From Saprospiraceae bacterium (GTDB taxonomy: Bacteria > Bacteroidota > Bacteroidia > Chitinophagales > Saprospiraceae): DNA of 10,011 nucleotides. Below, piece by piece: positions 7,413 through 10,011 of the stretch; positions within the stretch are counted from its first letter, which is position 1, and each line of letters opens with the position of its first letter. Where the stretch lies: the NCBI GenBank assembly GCA_013002475.1, contig JABDJM010000211.1, positions 1 through 10,011 on the forward strand, given 5' to 3'. A program made the position numbers and the translations under genes. The notes below the pieces were generated by a model, which worked only from the letters and a program-made list of their open reading frames with translations, was not told the DNA's origin and searched no databases.

Positions 7413-10011
7413 TTGGATTCGAAGATTTTCATTTTAATTTCCATTTTAACTCTTTGTTGGTCCTGTCAACAAAGAACGGAGACCCGTTTTTCTTCAATGA
7501 CACCAGAAGAGACTGGGATCGACTTCCGTAATGATCTTCCCTATACTGAGGACTTCAATACCTATACCTATAGGAACTTCTACAACGGGGGAGGGGTAGC
7601 GCTGGGTGATATAAATAATGATGGCTTAGTAGACATTTATTTTACAGGCAACATCGTAGACAGTAAGCTTTACCTGAACAGGGGTGATTGGAATTTTGAG
7701 GATATCACAGAGACCGCAGGCGTAGCATGTCCGAGAGTTTGGTCTACAGGAGCTAGTTTTGCTGATATTAATGGCGATGGGTTACTTGACCTATATGTTT
7801 GTAAGGCTGGTAAGCCTGGTGGAGAGAGACGGCATAATGAACTTTTTATCAATCAAGGTGACCTGACCTTTAAGGAAGAATCCGGTGATTACGGCCTTGA
7901 TGTGGAAGGTCTATCAATTCACTCCGCATTCTTTGATTATGACAAAGACGGCGATCTGGACTGCTATCTGCTAAATAATTCAATTCGTTCTGTTGGTGGG
8001 TTTGACTTAAAGGAGGGTTTGAGAAATATTCCTGACCCTGAGGGGAATAAATTCTTTCGAAATGATAATGGAAAGTTCATTCTGATTACAGCAGAAGCCG
8101 GTCTATACTCCAGCAATATTGGCTATGGGCTTGGAATTACGCTTGCTGATTTTAACCAGGATGATTGGCCGGACATTTTTGTTTCCAACGATTTTTTTGA
8201 GAGAGATTATCTGTACCTGAATAATCAGAATGGAACTTTCAGAGAGGTCGCGGCAGAGAGTTTTCCAAGCCTCTCTATGGGCTCAATGGGAGCAGATGCA
8301 TGTGACCTGGATAACGATCTGAAACCGGATCTTTTTGTAACTGAAATGCTTCCAAAAGACCTCGACAGGAGACTGACGAAAACGGTTTATGATGATTGGG
8401 ACAAGTATTCCAGTTCTGTAAAAAATGGGTACCATCACCAATTCGCCAGAAATGTCCTGCATAGAAACATTGGCAAGAATAATTTTCTGGAGATTGGAAG
8501 ATTTTCCGGAGTTGCTGCCACTGAATGGAGCTGGGCAGCCTTGATACAAGATTTTGATAACGATGGATTGCGGGATCTGTTTGTAAGCAATGGCCTCTAT
8601 AAAGACCTGCTTGACAAGGATTACCTGAATTTTGTTGCTGATGACATTATGATCAAATCACGGATTAACAAAGACCAAAATGTTATTTCCACATTAGTGG
8701 ATAGCATGCCCTCAAAACCTGTCAAGAATTATCTTTTCAAGAATCAAGGAAATTTCCAGTTTGAAGATTTATCGGAGGATTGGGGGCTTGGAACCCCAAG
8801 CTTTAGTAACGGAAGTGCATACGGTGATCTTGATAATGATGGGGACCTGGATCTGGTGGTCAACAATGCTAACATGCAATGCTTTGTGTATCGGAATAAC
8901 CTGGATACAGCAAAACACCGCTTCATTCAGTTCGATCTACAGGGTAGCGGTATGAATTCAAAGGCTATTGGAACAAAGGTCCTGATAAAGTATGATGGGA
9001 AGCGTTCAGTCTATGAAAACTATGTTTCAAAGGGATTTGAATCAACGATTGATGGACGCATCCACTTTGGAATTGGGGCATCAACGAAGGTGGATACCGT
9101 AGAAATATTTTGGCCTGATGGAACCAAAACACAACTCCTGGATCTACAATCAAATCAAAGATATACTGTAGAACAGTCGGACAATGAATCAAAAACTTTG
9201 CCTCCCGAACCGAAATTTCAAGAAACCGATTCCGAACCATTTACCTTTAAGCACGAAGAAACTAAGACAAACCAATTTGCTAGAGAAAGGCTATTGATCG
9301 AGATGAACGGATATGCAGGACCTGCCATGGCAACGAGTGATATTAATGGGGATGGTTTAGAAGACATCTTTATCGGAGGGGGGAAAAACCAGAGTTCCAT
9401 CCTGCTGGTTTCTAAAAAGGGAGGGGATTTCGATTACCTGGATAAACCCTTTGAAAACGAAAAGCGTTCCGAGGCAGTTGGGGCAGAATTTTTTGACTCG
9501 GATAATGATGGAGACCTGGACCTAATTGTCTCTCATGGTGGTCGGACATTTTCTGTGTTCACTCAGGATCTCCATGATGTATTATACCTAAATGATGGAG
9601 AAGGCAATTACACTCTTAGCAGCATAGGCCTTCCCTTTTCAAAGCCCATTCATACTGGAGGATTGGATGTTGCAGATATTAATCAGGATGGACTATTAGA
9701 CATCCTTGTTTCAGAAAGGATGTCCAATAATTTTTATGGCCAACCGGGATCGATTTTTATTCTGGAAAATCAGGGTGACAATTTGTTTGTGGAAAGGCAA
9801 CCTGACCACTTCAAAAACTTGGGGATGATATCTGACATTGCAATGGCAGATGTAAACGATGATGGATGGATGGATTTGATCTTTGCCGGAGAGTGGATGC
9901 CGATCTCCATTTCACTAAACAGAAATGGCGTACTGCAAGCTCCTGAGCCCGTTCCAGCTACAAAGGGTCTTTGGAAATGCCTGGAGGTAACGGATTTGGA
10001 TGGTGATGGAG
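7413..10011 (+). CDS. FG-GAP/VCBS-repeat, ASPIC/UnbV-domain putative lipoprotein (3' end outside window)
   Basis: An unbroken frame of 866 codons runs off the right edge. The in-frame stop upstream is TAG 7407-7409, and TTG 7413 is the only conventional start codon before the hydrophobic segment. It gives MDSKIFILISILTLCWSC, a lipoprotein-like signal with probable lipidation at Cys18. The first ATG (7497, residue 29) would discard that signal. Calcium-loop repeats of FG-GAP/VCBS type start near residues 66, 118, 175, 246, 298, 380 and 472 (DINNDGLVD, DINGDGLLD, DYDKDGDLD and so on). An ASPIC/UnbV domain follows at about 504-588 (IGTKV, GRIHFGIGAS, VDTVEIFWPDGT). More repeats lie near 643, 695, 755, 813 and 861. 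This implies beta-propeller folds either side of the ASPIC domain. Related proteins in Bacteroidota are often near SusC/SusD pairs, and a surface binding or adhesion role is inferred, not known. There is no enzyme motif and no clear Shine-Dalgarno. Confidence 0.88.
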   Translation, partial: MDSKIFILISILTLCWSCQQRTETRFSSMTPEETGIDFRNDLPYTEDFNTYTYRNFYNGGGVALGDINNDGLVDIYFTGNIVDSKLYLNRGDWNFEDITETAGVACPRVWSTGASFADINGDGLLDLYVCKAGKPGGERRHNELFINQGDLTFKEESGDYGLDVEGLSIHSAFFDYDKDGDLDCYLLNNSIRSVGGFDLKEGLRNIPDPEGNKFFRNDNGKFILITAEAGLYSSNIGYGLGITLADFNQDDWPDIFVSNDFFERDYLYLNNQNGTFREVAAESFPSLSMGSMGADACDLDNDLKPDLFVTEMLPKDLDRRLTKTVYDDWDKYSSSVKNGYHHQFARNVLHRNIGKNNFLEIGRFSGVAATEWSWAALIQDFDNDGLRDLFVSNGLYKDLLDKDYLNFVADDIMIKSRINKDQNVISTLVDSMPSKPVKNYLFKNQGNFQFEDLSEDWGLGTPSFSNGSAYGDLDNDGDLDLVVNNANMQCFVYRNNLDTAKHRFIQFDLQGSGMNSKAIGTKVLIKYDGKRSVYENYVSKGFESTIDGRIHFGIGASTKVDTVEIFWPDGTKTQLLDLQSNQRYTVEQSDNESKTLPPEPKFQETDSEPFTFKHEETKTNQFARERLLIEMNGYAGPAMATSDINGDGLEDIFIGGGKNQSSILLVSKKGGDFDYLDKPFENEKRSEAVGAEFFDSDNDGDLDLIVSHGGRTFSVFTQDLHDVLYLNDGEGNYTLSSIGLPFSKPIHTGGLDVADINQDGLLDILVSERMSNNFYGQPGSIFILENQGDNLFVERQPDHFKNLGMISDIAMADVNDDGWMDLIFAGEWMPISISLNRNGVLQAPEPVPATKGLWKCLEVTDLDGDG

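Noticed and set aside
7497..7499. ATG as start of the FG-GAP/ASPIC gene
   Set aside because: It lies 28 codons inside a frame whose upstream part codes for a lipoprotein-like leader, so using it would remove the export signal. TTG at 7413 fits better.
8283..9400. Several minus-strand frames of 60-91 codons and one plus-strand frame within the repeat-protein gene
   Set aside because: The region is covered by a continuous frame with strong domain motifs, and the alternative frames show no motif, leader or ribosome-binding signal.
7608..10011. Nucleotide repeats from recurring GATxxxAAxGATGG-like motifs
   Set aside because: These reflect the protein-level DxDxDG calcium loops, are diverged in sequence and irregular in spacing. 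They are not a CRISPR array or DNA tandem repeat.

Overview
The window looks like a chromosomal segment from a member of the Bacteroidota. The evidence is a SusC/SusD outer-membrane pair with typical family signatures, a promoter of the Bacteroidota type (TAnnTTTG with an upstream TTG) before rplU, A/T-rich gene starts without clear Shine-Dalgarno sequences, and a very large FG-GAP/VCBS plus ASPIC/UnbV protein. The style of these proteins suggests Cytophagales or Saprospiria rather than gut Bacteroides, but that is an impression I could not test.

Left part (1-2364): the C-terminal end of an unrecognised + strand gene runs into a strong bidirectional terminator. It converges there with a leftward block: a secreted or membrane-anchored double aspartyl-protease-like protein with a C-terminal PDZ domain (2364 to 1099), then the housekeeping operon rplU-rpmA (L21 and L27; 925 to 277). 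A good promoter lies directly upstream of rplU, so the ribosomal pair need not depend on the protease gene.

Middle (2365-2726): a 362-base A/T-rich divergent intergenic region with no gene. It holds three separate inverted repeats upstream of the susC-like gene and is the likely control region for the transporter operon.

Right part (2727-10011): a rightward set. A SusC-like TonB-dependent outer-membrane transporter (996 aa) is followed after 18 bases by a SusD-like surface lipoprotein (534 aa). Then comes an intrinsic terminator, and only 17 bases after its T-tract a very long open frame that runs off the window. This last gene has no ATG at its beginning. Read from a TTG at 7413 it gains a lipoprotein-type signal peptide, followed by twelve DxDxDG-type FG-GAP/VCBS calcium-loop repeats and a central ASPIC/UnbV domain.

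Taken together, SusC, SusD and the propeller lipoprotein probably form a cell-surface capture and uptake module: SusC is the gated channel, SusD the lid and ligand binder, and the repeat protein a likely surface adhesin or binding accessory. No glycoside hydrolase, lyase, peptidase or sulfatase lies beside them in this window, so the substrate cannot be named. I found no CRISPR array, tRNA, rRNA, insertion sequence or phage gene.
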